From: a virus
Virus record (IMG/VR): IMGVR_UViG_3300036770_006434
Coordinates: 124,001 to 188,000 of that record
Reading direction: 5' to 3' (one strand)
DNA length: 64,000 nt
The notes beneath the pieces were generated by a model. It was given only the letters and a program-made list of their open reading frames with translations, had not been told where the DNA came from and did not search any database. Of the stretch, positions 25,039 to 34,189 are shown in pieces (position 1 is the stretch's first letter; each line of letters begins with the position of its first letter). The position numbers and the translations under genes are program-made.

Positions 25039-25719
25039 TTATTCTTGGGGTTCTTTGGCGGCCTTATCAGCGCGGCGGTCCTTGACGGAACGCCCACCAA
25101 CCTTAATCGTGCCGTCAAACGCTTCGGCGAGGGCGGTCTTCAAATCGACCGCGACCTGAGCTTGACCGACCGGAATCTGGGTCTGGCCCGGGATTTCCGT
25201 GACGGAGGCGATGGCCTCGGCGACCGGGACTTCCTGCTTGGCGGCCATAGCGGGCTTGACCGGGGCTACGGGAGCCATGGCTTTGCCCTTTTTCTTGCCG
25301 CACATGAGTTTGCCCATTTTCTTCTGATAAGCGGCGAACGCTTCATCATCGGGCAGGCTCTGGAGGTCGGAAGCCAGCATTTGGCGGTCTTCGTCATCCA
25401 GATCGAACTCTTCGTCAAAAGCGGCCATGCGCTCTTGGAATTTTTGGGTGGCTTCGGCGGCGGCCTGAGACGACTTCAGGTCCTCAACCTCTTTCTTGAC
25501 GCCGTCAAGCGAGGCTTGCAGTTCGCTCGCGCGCTGCTCGGCTTCGGCCTTGGCTTTTTCGAGATTTTGGACGATGTTCTTTTCGGCCGCGAGTTTTTGC
25601 TCCCAATCGGAAGTGCCTTTTTGAATGGCGTTGACAAAGTCTTCCACAGCGGCGACGGATTCCATTTTGCGGAGTTCCGGCCAGAGGGACTTGAGTTGAT
25701 CCAGTGATTCGATCTTCAT
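25039..25719 (-). CDS. Nested scaffold protein from an internal start
   Basis: An in-frame internal ATG at codon 348 of the long gene opens a 226-residue, strongly helical protein: a coiled coil at about 35-95, an acidic segment, then an Ala/Pro/Val/Lys tail. A late-promoter-like motif (GTGTAAC at 25736-25742 on the - strand) lies 16 bases upstream. Protease-plus-nested-scaffold pairs are known from lambda C/Nu3 and many other phages, where the short form is made in excess. Expression of the short form is inferred. Confidence 0.65.
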   Translation of the reverse strand: MKIESLDQLKSLWPELRKMESVAAVEDFVNAIQKGTSDWEQKLAAEKNIVQNLEKAKAEAEQRASELQASLDGVKKEVEDLKSSQAAAEATQKFQERMAAFDEEFDLDDEDRQMLASDLQSLPDDEAFAAYQKKMGKLMCGKKKGKAMAPVAPVKPAMAAKQEVPVAEAIASVTEIPGQTQIPVGQAQVAVDLKTALAEAFDGTIKVGGRSVKDRRADKAAKEPQE

Positions 25720-26760
25720 AGTGGCGGTATTGAGGGTTACACAGGTTTTCTGTTCGGTTATGATTTTTTCTTCTACTTTTTCAGCAGAGGCATTTGACTC
25801 TTGACTGTTTTTTGGCGCGATTTGTGCGTTTGATTCGGATGCAGCGGCAGCGGTTTCAGAGGGGGTTGAGGCATCGGATTTTTCCTTGATTTCTTCGTTT
25901 TCATCGTCTTCTTCATCCTCCATTTCTTCCTCGTGATTTTTGTCTTTGCACTGACAATTTTCGCACTTGCAATCGGGGCAGCATTTTTCCGTTTCTTCTT
26001 CCGCCTTAACGAGTTGGGTAACTGGCAAAATTCCTTTGACGGGAGCGGCGGGATTTTGCACAATGGAATAACCCAAAATAATTGCGTCTCCTTCGATGAT
26101 GCGGAAAACTTCTTCGCCCTCTGTCGTCTTGCCGTTGCCGCCATTGCAGCGGAGTCTCTTCTCGTAATCACGGAACTCGGCGTCAGATTCCGTGTAAATC
26201 TTTGCGTCCCAAAGATTTTTGGAGCCAACTCCAATGGAATATTCATTGAAGGCGATCTCCCAAGACATGGACAACGCATCTGTATCCAGAGAGTCGCCGG
26301 TTTTCGTAATATACTTGGCGAGCAGCGGTTGAACCGCTTTCCACAGGACTCCCGCGAAAGACATATTGAAGGGCTCCTGTAGATTGGCCGCCTCTTCATT
26401 GGTCAGTATCCGATGATCATCCAAGGTTGTCAGGGCCGGGAAAAGGACTACGCCCACGACCTTGGCTTTGTCATGGTCCGTCGAGATATACTTGTGCTTG
26501 GCTGTAGCATGAATCTCTATCGCCTTCTTGGCGGTAATACCGTCGCCGTTCTTGTTGATAAGGCCGCCGACCGCGCCGTCTGACGAGATGTAGAGGAGGT
26601 CCGGGTCATTCTCCGGGTTCACGTCCGGCGGCAAAATCCCCTTGAGAGGAGCTAGCGACGCTTTGGCCACGAATCTGTCGGTATCCGTGATGGCCGCGAC
26701 CTTCGCGGTAGACGTAAAAACAGACGTGTAACGGTAAGAATTGGTCTTGGAACTTGGCAT
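25039..26760 (-). CDS. Head maturation protease fused to scaffold
   Basis: A 573-residue protein in two parts. Residues 1-250 form a globular alpha-beta domain with a His-containing 'STDHD' segment (about 94) and a Ser/Trp stretch ('LSMSWEIAF', about 166), compatible with a phage prohead Ser-His protease of the XkdF or T4 gp21 type. Residues 255-345 are a low-complexity Cys/Glu/Asp/Ser linker with several CxxC-like pairs. Residues 348-573 are helical, coiled-coil and Ala/Glu/Lys-rich like a scaffold. An in-frame ATG at 25719 with its own promoter motif would yield the scaffold alone. The protease assignment is by context and loose motif. Confidence 0.7.
   Translation of the reverse strand: MPSSKTNSYRYTSVFTSTAKVAAITDTDRFVAKASLAPLKGILPPDVNPENDPDLLYISSDGAVGGLINKNGDGITAKKAIEIHATAKHKYISTDHDKAKVVGVVLFPALTTLDDHRILTNEEAANLQEPFNMSFAGVLWKAVQPLLAKYITKTGDSLDTDALSMSWEIAFNEYSIGVGSKNLWDAKIYTESDAEFRDYEKRLRCNGGNGKTTEGEEVFRIIEGDAIILGYSIVQNPAAPVKGILPVTQLVKAEEETEKCCPDCKCENCQCKDKNHEEEMEDEEDDENEEIKEKSDASTPSETAAAASESNAQIAPKNSQESNASAEKVEEKIITEQKTCVTLNTATMKIESLDQLKSLWPELRKMESVAAVEDFVNAIQKGTSDWEQKLAAEKNIVQNLEKAKAEAEQRASELQASLDGVKKEVEDLKSSQAAAEATQKFQERMAAFDEEFDLDDEDRQMLASDLQSLPDDEAFAAYQKKMGKLMCGKKKGKAMAPVAPVKPAMAAKQEVPVAEAIASVTEIPGQTQIPVGQAQVAVDLKTALAEAFDGTIKVGGRSVKDRRADKAAKEPQE
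25736..25760 (-). promoter_or_regulatory. Putative internal late promoter 7 for the nested scaffold
   Basis: GTGTAACCC reads on the - strand with TAAC 14 bases upstream. It lies inside the long coding region and 16 bases before an in-frame ATG. Confidence 0.55.
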
Positions 26761-26770
26761 GCCTAATCGG

Positions 26771-26796
26771 GTTACACGTAAAATAGACCTGATTTC
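26771..26796 (-). promoter_or_regulatory. Putative late promoter 8 (GAAA-15-GTGTAAC)
   Basis: GAAA at 26793-26796, 15 bases, GTGTAAC at 26771-26777 on the - strand. The start of the protease-scaffold gene is only 10 bases beyond the motif. Confidence 0.6.
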
Positions 26797-27082
26797 ACAG
26801 GAGTCTGAGAACTTCCTGATAGTTGAAAGCGGTCAGTTTTGCGCTGTTGGTCCCGGCTATTTCAACGGTTAACACACCCATTTCCTCTGGGGTAACTATA
26901 TCGTCCACAAAATCCCAGATACCGTAGCGGCGGAACCAGACCGAGTAATGGTCCCGCATATCCTCCGGGCTTATCGCCAAAACATCGTATTTCCTAAACG
27001 TCTTGGAGAATAGGCAGACATCCCGAAATATAGTCGGGCTGGACGGAGGGGCCGACAATTCGGCGGCGATGCCGAGGATCAT
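26795..27082 (-). CDS. Small HAD-like fold protein lacking motif I
   Basis: A 95-residue protein between a fibre-like gene and the protease-scaffold gene. The stretch 'MRDHYSVWFRRYGIW' followed by 'DFVDDIVTPEEMG' resembles the C-terminal half of small phage HAD phosphatases (polynucleotide-kinase-phosphatase or IIIC type), but the DxDGT nucleophile motif is absent, so a catalytic role is doubtful. It may be a truncated or repurposed fragment. Its stop overlaps the promoter of the next gene. Confidence 0.5.
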   Translation of the reverse strand: MILGIAAELSAPPSSPTIFRDVCLFSKTFRKYDVLAISPEDMRDHYSVWFRRYGIWDFVDDIVTPEEMGVLTVEIAGTNSAKLTAFNYQEVLRLL

Positions 27083-27096
27083 GTTTTGTCCAGATT

Positions 27097-29217
27097 TTAC
27101 TGGTCTTCTCGGGTGTTGAGAGAAATGGAAACGAAGTTAGCGGTAGAGGAGGCCGTTCTTGCGGCGGCCGTTACCCATTCTCCGGGCTGTAAATCAAACC
27201 CCAGCTCGTTGATGTCGATAGACTCTTGGCCCAATTCGGCAATGGATATGGAGAACAAGAGCTGAGAATTGTCCCTGATAGTCGCCGTGGTCGCAGAGTT
27301 GTCGTATAAAGCACAGGAGTTTGTCGAGTATTGCGAAAAATTGGGGTTTCCCGCAAGATCGGCGTTTTTAAGCAGATAAATTGTAACCGGCTGAGTATGT
27401 TTGACGCTGGCGTTAAGGTTGATCAGATTGATGACGCACTGATTTGTTTTACCCTTGAAAGTGAGGGAGTTTTTGATTGTAAACAGCGCCCTAAAGGCGG
27501 ACGCAGTGACCGCCGAAGATGATTCTTGATATGTGAATGGGGGTCCATTCAGCTTTTTCTGCCCTTCGATAAATCCGGCGAAAGACGCTGTGGATAACTC
27601 CAGATTGGTCGTGCTTCCGTAGGAATAGGCAGATGCCGTAAAGGGGAACGACGGATTCCTGAAGTTTGGAGCCGTATTATTGTTGGGATACCTTACCGTG
27701 TGGACGCTGACCCAATCGGCGTTGTTCCCATTTGCGGCAGACTCAATCTGAAAATTCAAGATACCGTAACCCAGAAACTGATAGCCGATTTGATATACGT
27801 TACCCTTTGTGGTATCGAGGGTTACGGCACTATACCCGGTGCCGTTCATGGTGTCGCCATTCCATTGCGATTGAGGCGTCCAGTTTTCTATGGCCAAAAC
27901 TCCCGAGCGCGTTTCCGAGAAAGTGCCGGCGGCATTTGTAGATAGACCGCTGAACAGGAACGGGGCATTTTGGGGACCTGCGGCACCAGCCAAAAACACC
28001 ACGCCGGACCCAACGGACTGCGCGGTCCAACCAGTGTAGATTCCGGTCGAAATCTCGTATGCAGTTCTGAGGGTATTGGCAGAATTGCTGAGTTGAATCG
28101 TGTGCGGGACGTTGTTCAACACAATCGTGGCGTTGCCGGCCACCGTTGCAGAAGCCGAAAGAGTGAGGGTTTGGACTTCCCGCACACCCGCTCGGGCATG
28201 AAGAATACCGAAGTTTTGACCGCTATATCCGAAATAGATTCCATCTTCCGCGTGACCTATGCCGGCGACTTGGAACGAGTTAGCCACACCCGATGTGAAT
28301 TTCGCTGTAAACCGCGCGACTGCACCCTGACCGGGTCGGTAACGAAGTCTCTTTCTGGACTGAAGGGTAGCGTTGCCGCCAACGGACGTGTTTGTCCTCA
28401 TGACAAACTGTGCGTTTTCCTCGACTATCACGCCGCCAAGTCCGGTGGTTGCCCTGACCAAAATATCGTTTATTCCATAAACCGCATCGACTTGGAATAT
28501 GGGCAAAAGATTCTCTGTATGGACCGAGCCAAAGGGGTTGATAGGACCATGGATGGCCGCCTCCAAATGCCCCTCATTTGTAACGGGCACATTCACGTAT
28601 GAACCGTTTTCCACGCTACCCATCAGAACGCTTCTGGTAACCGTGGCGTCTGCGTCGGGCTGGACGCGGCTATTCAGCGTAGATGTAAGGATATTTTGAG
28701 AGCCAAAAAGAGTGGTAAGTCTCAGATAACCTTGATCATTTGAACCATTTGTATACACGGTTCGGTAGTATGGACGCGTGATAGACAGGCGATGGACCTC
28801 GTTGACGCCCGATTCTACTGTAAAACTCAGGGAACTGTCCCAGTTCACAGCATCCGGCGAGAACTGCATGTGCAATGTCCCGTCCGCATCCGATTTCGCC
28901 GCCACAATGACAGAAGAGTATTTCGATATGCTCTCGGATTCCCCGGTCCAAGCCTGATTGGACAAAAGCGCTCCGGTCGTATTGTTGAAAGACGAAACTG
29001 TGTTTACAGGAACTCCGGCCCCGCTTATCGCGAGGCTTAGCCCCTCCACGCCGACATCGCTGATTCTAAGCGGTCGAAACGCTCCGGTAGACGTGTTGCC
29101 GGCGGCGTTCTCCCAGACCAGACCGGTGTCATGAACATATTGTATTCCCGGCGCGATTCGCTGGAATCCTATAACGCTCTGGAAAAAGGGGAGTTCAGGG
29201 CTGGATATATTGGACAT
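27097..29217 (-). CDS. Large beta-rich virion protein (fibre or head-associated)
   Basis: A 706-residue protein with Ser/Thr/Asn/Gly/Val-rich sequence throughout, no signal peptide and almost no cysteine, typical of secreted or virion beta-structure. It lies between the portal and the protease-scaffold gene, so it could be a head fibre, neck whisker or decoration protein rather than a tail fibre. 'AGAGG' lies 13 bases before the ATG. The final 90 residues end in an acidic, compact-looking domain ('ELGQESIDINELGF'). No family was recognised. Confidence 0.6.
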   Translation of the reverse strand: MSNISSPELPFFQSVIGFQRIAPGIQYVHDTGLVWENAAGNTSTGAFRPLRISDVGVEGLSLAISGAGVPVNTVSSFNNTTGALLSNQAWTGESESISKYSSVIVAAKSDADGTLHMQFSPDAVNWDSSLSFTVESGVNEVHRLSITRPYYRTVYTNGSNDQGYLRLTTLFGSQNILTSTLNSRVQPDADATVTRSVLMGSVENGSYVNVPVTNEGHLEAAIHGPINPFGSVHTENLLPIFQVDAVYGINDILVRATTGLGGVIVEENAQFVMRTNTSVGGNATLQSRKRLRYRPGQGAVARFTAKFTSGVANSFQVAGIGHAEDGIYFGYSGQNFGILHARAGVREVQTLTLSASATVAGNATIVLNNVPHTIQLSNSANTLRTAYEISTGIYTGWTAQSVGSGVVFLAGAAGPQNAPFLFSGLSTNAAGTFSETRSGVLAIENWTPQSQWNGDTMNGTGYSAVTLDTTKGNVYQIGYQFLGYGILNFQIESAANGNNADWVSVHTVRYPNNNTAPNFRNPSFPFTASAYSYGSTTNLELSTASFAGFIEGQKKLNGPPFTYQESSSAVTASAFRALFTIKNSLTFKGKTNQCVINLINLNASVKHTQPVTIYLLKNADLAGNPNFSQYSTNSCALYDNSATTATIRDNSQLLFSISIAELGQESIDINELGFDLQPGEWVTAAARTASSTANFVSISLNTREDQ

Positions 29218-29231
29218 AAAATGAAAGCCTC

Positions 29232-31247
29232 TTACTTAGGCGCTTCCGTCCTACAGTGCCGCAGGATAGCGGCGTCCACGAAATCCACCTGATAAGACTC
29301 GGCGATCTCATCAATCTCCCGACCGATTTCCAACGAGATGGCGGGCGGATTTTCTACGGCAGACGCTACGGATTCTCTCCATTTCGCCGGAGGAACGGTA
29401 GCTATGATATTGTTGACCAATAACTTGCAGGCGTTGCTCTGGACTTCGTTCAATCCACCCTTGACCTTGAAACGCTTTTTCAAAGCACCGGCAACCGACT
29501 CGGATAAATTGCCGTATTCCTTGAGAAATACGGTATAGTTTTTGAGCGAGAAAGCATCCGAAGCCCGGCTTGTCCCGATGGGTGACGCCTTTCTGGTGCC
29601 GGACTGCTTGATTCCGCTCGTGCCAGCGGGGCGACCATTCGCGGCAGGACCGCCGCCGCCCTCTTCGTCGTCTTGTTTCCCGCCAATCAAAGGATTGTAA
29701 TACCCGTCTTCGCGCGCTTTTTTGTATTCCTTCTGGCCATTGCGCATTTCATTTACGTTCGGAAGGACCTGAGTTTGAATGGCTTCAACCACCTGTTCGG
29801 CGGTAAGGATGCCGAGCTGACCGAGCTGTGTATAAATCCGGGACATCACCGCTTCATCCTGCAAGTCAATGGGTTGGAACCCGATTTCTGGAACTGTCCT
29901 AAAATTCATAGTCTCGCAGATTTTCTTGATTTCCGGCATGAGGAAATCGTTCAGGAATCTGTTCTGCCCCTCCTCCAGTCGTTGGATGAAGATTTTAGCC
30001 TTCATCTGGGCATTGGCGAATTTATCGTTACCAGAGAGGATGGATTGCAGCCCTTCTCGGATATCATTGTCCACGACCTGATACTTTTCAGGTCCAAGAA
30101 TCTCTTGGATCGGGGGGACCAGCCACTGGCCCTTGACCGTATAGTCAGCTACCAGCACACGGCCAACCGTCTGGTTATTCATCAGCGACTGGACGCGCGC
30201 GATATTGTTCTGATTGATGCCGTTGCCGCCGTTATACTGATTCGGCGCTTCACCCATCGTGATCAGAAGGATGGCGTGCTCAATGGTCCGCGCCAGAGCC
30301 TTGTCCATCTTGGTTAAAGTCAGTTTCCACTCCACATCCGGGAGAACCGGCCAGACCATTGGAACTGCCAGCGGCTCATAGTCCTGTTTTTTGTAGAAAA
30401 AGAACCGCAGTCTCTTGGGGTCCATTTGCAGGTATACGCCCATAGGATTGGTGGCACCGTATTTGATCTGTTCTTTGGCTTCGGGCGGCAAATCCTTGTA
30501 AACCTGCTTGTCCTGCTCCGTCACAGGATTGCGCAGGCGCTCGCATTCATACGTGGAAAGGAGCCGCACATAGGTATACGGGAAACTCAGACCGGATGGA
30601 ACGAAGACGTTTGACGGGTTTAGCAGTTCATATCGGATTGGAACCCGATTCGCTTTTGCGCCATACGTGGCCCTAAAATTGTCGTAATAAGCAGGGCCGA
30701 ATTGACCGTCAAAACGGTAAAGGAACACGTTCCCGGAGCGGTAATATTCGCGCAGAGCCTGTTCCGTTAACTTGTTCATCTGCACGGCCTTAAACCACTC
30801 TTGGAAGAAGGTTTTGACCGTCTGGTTCTCGGACTTGACGAAAAGCGGCTGGGTGCTGAACTCCACTGCCACCTCTATGGCGTTCCTGATGATCGCGATG
30901 CCTGCCCAAGCCTTGGCACAAAGGTTGATAGCGTCCGTGGCCCCGGCATATTCCCTGCCGCCCGTGAACCCGATATACGGAGACGGCATGGCGTTGATGT
31001 TTTGGAATGCCCCCGCGTCGGAAATGGAGCTGTTAAGCTGGCGGCCACGATAGACCGTCTGAGAAGCGCCCCCAGAGGAGTCTGCGGCAAGCGCCACTTC
31101 ACCGCCGTAGTTGATTTCAGGAAAAGGCGTGGGATTCACCGAAGCACTGGACTGGGCAACGGGATGGTTGATATTGAAAACCGGCGGCTGAGCGGCGATT
31201 TTCCGAGCATCCCAATACGAAGAGGACTTGGTGTATTTTCTTGGCAT
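29232..31247 (-). CDS. Portal protein
   Basis: A 671-residue protein just after the large terminase. The N-terminal 100 residues are polar and disordered. Residues about 110-470 show the portal pattern: 'AGIAIIRNAIEVAVEF', a wing region, then a long helix ('EEGQNRFLNDFL') of the stem. A Gly/Pro/Asn linker at about 545-590 and a helical C-terminal domain (about 595-671) follow. The portal forms the dodecameric DNA gate at the head vertex. The fibre-like gene follows after 14 bases. Confidence 0.88.
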   Translation of the reverse strand: MPRKYTKSSSYWDARKIAAQPPVFNINHPVAQSSASVNPTPFPEINYGGEVALAADSSGGASQTVYRGRQLNSSISDAGAFQNINAMPSPYIGFTGGREYAGATDAINLCAKAWAGIAIIRNAIEVAVEFSTQPLFVKSENQTVKTFFQEWFKAVQMNKLTEQALREYYRSGNVFLYRFDGQFGPAYYDNFRATYGAKANRVPIRYELLNPSNVFVPSGLSFPYTYVRLLSTYECERLRNPVTEQDKQVYKDLPPEAKEQIKYGATNPMGVYLQMDPKRLRFFFYKKQDYEPLAVPMVWPVLPDVEWKLTLTKMDKALARTIEHAILLITMGEAPNQYNGGNGINQNNIARVQSLMNNQTVGRVLVADYTVKGQWLVPPIQEILGPEKYQVVDNDIREGLQSILSGNDKFANAQMKAKIFIQRLEEGQNRFLNDFLMPEIKKICETMNFRTVPEIGFQPIDLQDEAVMSRIYTQLGQLGILTAEQVVEAIQTQVLPNVNEMRNGQKEYKKAREDGYYNPLIGGKQDDEEGGGGPAANGRPAGTSGIKQSGTRKASPIGTSRASDAFSLKNYTVFLKEYGNLSESVAGALKKRFKVKGGLNEVQSNACKLLVNNIIATVPPAKWRESVASAVENPPAISLEIGREIDEIAESYQVDFVDAAILRHCRTEAPK

Positions 31248-31260
31248 TCTACTTTGGTGG

Positions 31261-31286
31261 GTTACACGAAATACAGAGGTGTTTTC
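31261..31286 (-). promoter_or_regulatory. Putative late promoter 9 before the portal gene
   Basis: GAAA at 31283-31286, 15 bases, GTGTAAC at 31261-31267 on the - strand; the portal ATG at 31247 is 13 bases beyond. Confidence 0.6.
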
Positions 31287-31310
31287 CGGTAAAAGTGGAA
31301 TATTTGACTT

Positions 31311-33206
31311 TTACCCGACGAAAGCGTATGGGAACTCTACCGGGCCGGTTTTGATCTCCATGGCCATGGCTTCGGTATACATTTTGACACACCAGTTGGC
31401 GATCAGCAAAGCGCTGTAACTGTCTTTGCGGACGCGAGTTGGGCCAGTGGTCCGGCGCAGGTTTTGCGGCAGCTCAAACCCCATGGTGCCAAGGGTCGAT
31501 ATCTTCACCTGAATCAGAGCGCACTCCTTCTTTGTCAAATCCACGAGAAAGTCCTGATTCGATATAAACTCCGATGCAGTAGTTTCCTTAAAGTCTTCAT
31601 GACCAGATAGGATGGACAAGTCCAGACTCATAGCCCGACTGACGGACGAGCCATGGGCAGCTATCTTGCCGCCGAACAGGATGTTTTTGTGGTCAAAACA
31701 GGACTGGAGGTATTCATTGGAGGACCTCTGCCACTCAGAAGAGAACGGCTGCTTTTGGACTATCTTGCCGGCGGTCTTGTTGTAGCCCCGGCGAATCTCG
31801 GTAACCACCTCATTGAAGGTGTGCTTCTTGAAATCGGCTCCTATGTCCAATAGCTTTATATCACTGTCCTGAAACAGTTTAGACTGGTTGCAGGAATTGA
31901 TAAACTCCAACTCATCGCCGCCCGACGCGTCTACCCCAATATACACGATATTGAAATTTTTCATCAGGTAAAAGAGATACAGCATGTGGTCCTTCAGATT
32001 GCCGCCGGCCACCGCGTAAGAGTGGACGACCATGCCGATTTTTTTGCCATCCGTCGCGCGCGTGACCACTTTCATCAGGCACATGGCGAAATGGTCTGAA
32101 GACTCTGATCCAGAAAGACTTTGGTCAATGCCAAGGACGTATTCAGCCTTCTCTTCTCCGGTCAATTCCAGACACGGCGCTTCCCCATCCGGTATAGTGC
32201 ATTCTTGCATCTTTGAAGCGCGGTAAAACCCGTCCGAGTCATTGGTAAATTGAGCGCCATACTCACGATTGAACATGGACTCGGAAGTCTCGCGCTTGGC
32301 AGCCATGATTTCCTCCATGTCCAGAAGTCCGGCAGGCGCGGCCTCCCAAGATAGTCGCGAAACGAAGTAGCCGCGACCGGCGGCCTTGAATTCATCGTAT
32401 TTCACCTTGTCTCTGACCGGGTCCAGCATGAGGATGTCGGTCCAGCTCTTGTATTGGCGGTATAGATGCTCAAACTGGTAAGACGCGGAGGACAGGAAGA
32501 TGACCTTTTTGCGGTCATCCACGATGGTCCTATCCTTCTCGCTCATAAGTCCTTGCGCGATCATCTCGCTTTCCCTTTCGTCCACCTGTCTCTGTTCCGT
32601 GATCTTGTTTTTGGACGCAAGGAACGGCCTTAGAATCTCGGCGATGATGTTTTCCGGCAGGAACGCGAACTCGTCCACGATCAGAACGTCAGCGCGAACG
32701 CCACGGATGGACCGACCGTCGCCAAGGGGCAGACATCGGATGACCGCGCCGTTGGGGACCTGCAAAATGTATTCATCCGTCTTGGTCCTGAGATCGTCCG
32801 GGAAGCAGGCTCGCAAAAGCCCGGCGCTTTCCTGCTTGATCAGTTTGGCGCACAATTCCAGAATCGCGCGGCTTTGGCGAAACGAGTAAGAGGCTATTAC
32901 TATACGGGCGTTTGGATTGAATATGGCCCAATACAGGGCGAAGGTGCTGACGGAATAGCTTTTTGAAAGTCCGCGTCCCCAAACCCCGAGATTATAATCA
33001 TTTCTGGCCCAGCCTTTTATGATGATTTCTTGGAACGGGAAGAGTTTGATTCCGCCCAGAATGTCCATCAAAAACGCGGGGTTGTGATACAGGAACTCCG
33101 CCAATGTTGCCTTAGCTTCCTCGTCACTAAGGTCGCCTTCCAGAGCAGAAAATTCAGCAAAGACATTTTTTATAGGACGAACGTTATTGATGCCAAGTTC
33201 TATCAT
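31311..33206 (-). CDS. Large terminase subunit (TerL)
   Basis: A 631-residue protein with an N-terminal packaging ATPase: a deviant Walker A at about 77-84 (GRGLSKSY), an adenine-binding region around 58-60 and Walker B at 174-179 (VLIVDE). The C-terminal RNase H-like nuclease has acidic motifs 'GIDQSLSGS' (about 380) and 'GVDASGGDE' (about 440). The start overlaps the stop of the ERCC4-type nuclease gene (ATGA). TerL translocates and cuts the genome at the portal. Confidence 0.93.
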   Translation of the reverse strand: MIELGINNVRPIKNVFAEFSALEGDLSDEEAKATLAEFLYHNPAFLMDILGGIKLFPFQEIIIKGWARNDYNLGVWGRGLSKSYSVSTFALYWAIFNPNARIVIASYSFRQSRAILELCAKLIKQESAGLLRACFPDDLRTKTDEYILQVPNGAVIRCLPLGDGRSIRGVRADVLIVDEFAFLPENIIAEILRPFLASKNKITEQRQVDERESEMIAQGLMSEKDRTIVDDRKKVIFLSSASYQFEHLYRQYKSWTDILMLDPVRDKVKYDEFKAAGRGYFVSRLSWEAAPAGLLDMEEIMAAKRETSESMFNREYGAQFTNDSDGFYRASKMQECTIPDGEAPCLELTGEEKAEYVLGIDQSLSGSESSDHFAMCLMKVVTRATDGKKIGMVVHSYAVAGGNLKDHMLYLFYLMKNFNIVYIGVDASGGDELEFINSCNQSKLFQDSDIKLLDIGADFKKHTFNEVVTEIRRGYNKTAGKIVQKQPFSSEWQRSSNEYLQSCFDHKNILFGGKIAAHGSSVSRAMSLDLSILSGHEDFKETTASEFISNQDFLVDLTKKECALIQVKISTLGTMGFELPQNLRRTTGPTRVRKDSYSALLIANWCVKMYTEAMAMEIKTGPVEFPYAFVG

Positions 33207-34189
33207 AGGGAAACTGGGTCAGGTCTTTCAAAGGACAGTCTCTTCAAATCGTATTCACCCTGCAAATCCACGGACTTCACTGCGTCTCCTGCCGCGAGCA
33301 GTTTGACCACAGCCATAGATGATTCATCCCTGTTTTTCACGAACAGCGCCTGAAAGGAGGTCGGGAAACGGTGGAGCAAATCGCGCAGATTGTGAAAGAT
33401 GTGTTCTGGCGTGACACGGATGTGTCCGAATTGCCGCTTCAGGTATGGGATAGAGTTGTAGGCGAGCGCGTCGGACAGCGGTTGTTCTACCAACATGATT
33501 ATGTAGGCACCGGTTTCCTGCGCCCGCTCCAGCTCGCGAACGAAGCGGGACAGATTGGAGTCGCCGGCCCGGGTCTCTCTGTCCGACAAGGTGCCTAAAA
33601 AATCCGACAGGTTCTTTCTTTCGATGTAGATGCCGATATCACGGTCCGGGGGCAGCCCGTAGTCGCCGCAGACCAGTCTTTCCGATACAGTGGGGACTGG
33701 CAAATCCAGCGGTTTCTGTTCCCGCGTGTCCATAATGACCTTGGCGGGCATAGCACCGCTTTCCGGCAAGCCACCGCCAAACAGCGGGGTATATCCAAGA
33801 GACTTGCAGATGGCACCGTATCCTTCCGGGAAGGCGGCCTCATAATAGGCGAGGCTGGGACACAGAAGGGAACGTAGCTCGACTTGGGTAGGCGAATAAA
33901 CCAACCCCTTCTCCTCTTTTCTTTTACGCAACCAGTCCAAAGCCCATTTTTTGCCCTCTTCCGGGCACGTTTTCAACCACTTCTTCAGCCCGTTTTTATT
34001 CAGGAACTCCCGCTTCACATACTCGGCGGCGGGAGCCTTGAACGGGATTTTCTCACCTGTCCCCTTGTCAAAAACCGGCGCGTGTTCCGTATAGTAGACC
34101 TCCTGAGTGATCTTGAGTTTCCTCAGATGCTTGTGAAGGGTATCCAGATTCTCGTGCTCTGTTCCGTCTATGGCGCAAATGATGGGCAT
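33203..34189 (-). CDS. ERCC4/XPF-type nuclease
   Basis: A 328-residue protein. The C-terminal two thirds carries the XPF/ERCC4 nuclease signature: D154-T-R-E in 'MDTREQKPL', then GD at 175-176 and E190-R-K in 'IYIERKNLSDF', a good match to GDx(n)ERKx3D. The N-terminal 140 residues are Lys-rich and may bind DNA. It is coupled by 4-base overlap to TerL downstream. A structure-specific nuclease beside terminase could clear branched DNA before packaging, as T4 endonuclease VII or T7 endonuclease I do; that role is inferred. Confidence 0.88.
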   Translation of the reverse strand: MPIICAIDGTEHENLDTLHKHLRKLKITQEVYYTEHAPVFDKGTGEKIPFKAPAAEYVKREFLNKNGLKKWLKTCPEEGKKWALDWLRKRKEEKGLVYSPTQVELRSLLCPSLAYYEAAFPEGYGAICKSLGYTPLFGGGLPESGAMPAKVIMDTREQKPLDLPVPTVSERLVCGDYGLPPDRDIGIYIERKNLSDFLGTLSDRETRAGDSNLSRFVRELERAQETGAYIIMLVEQPLSDALAYNSIPYLKRQFGHIRVTPEHIFHNLRDLLHRFPTSFQALFVKNRDESSMAVVKLLAAGDAVKSVDLQGEYDLKRLSFERPDPVSL

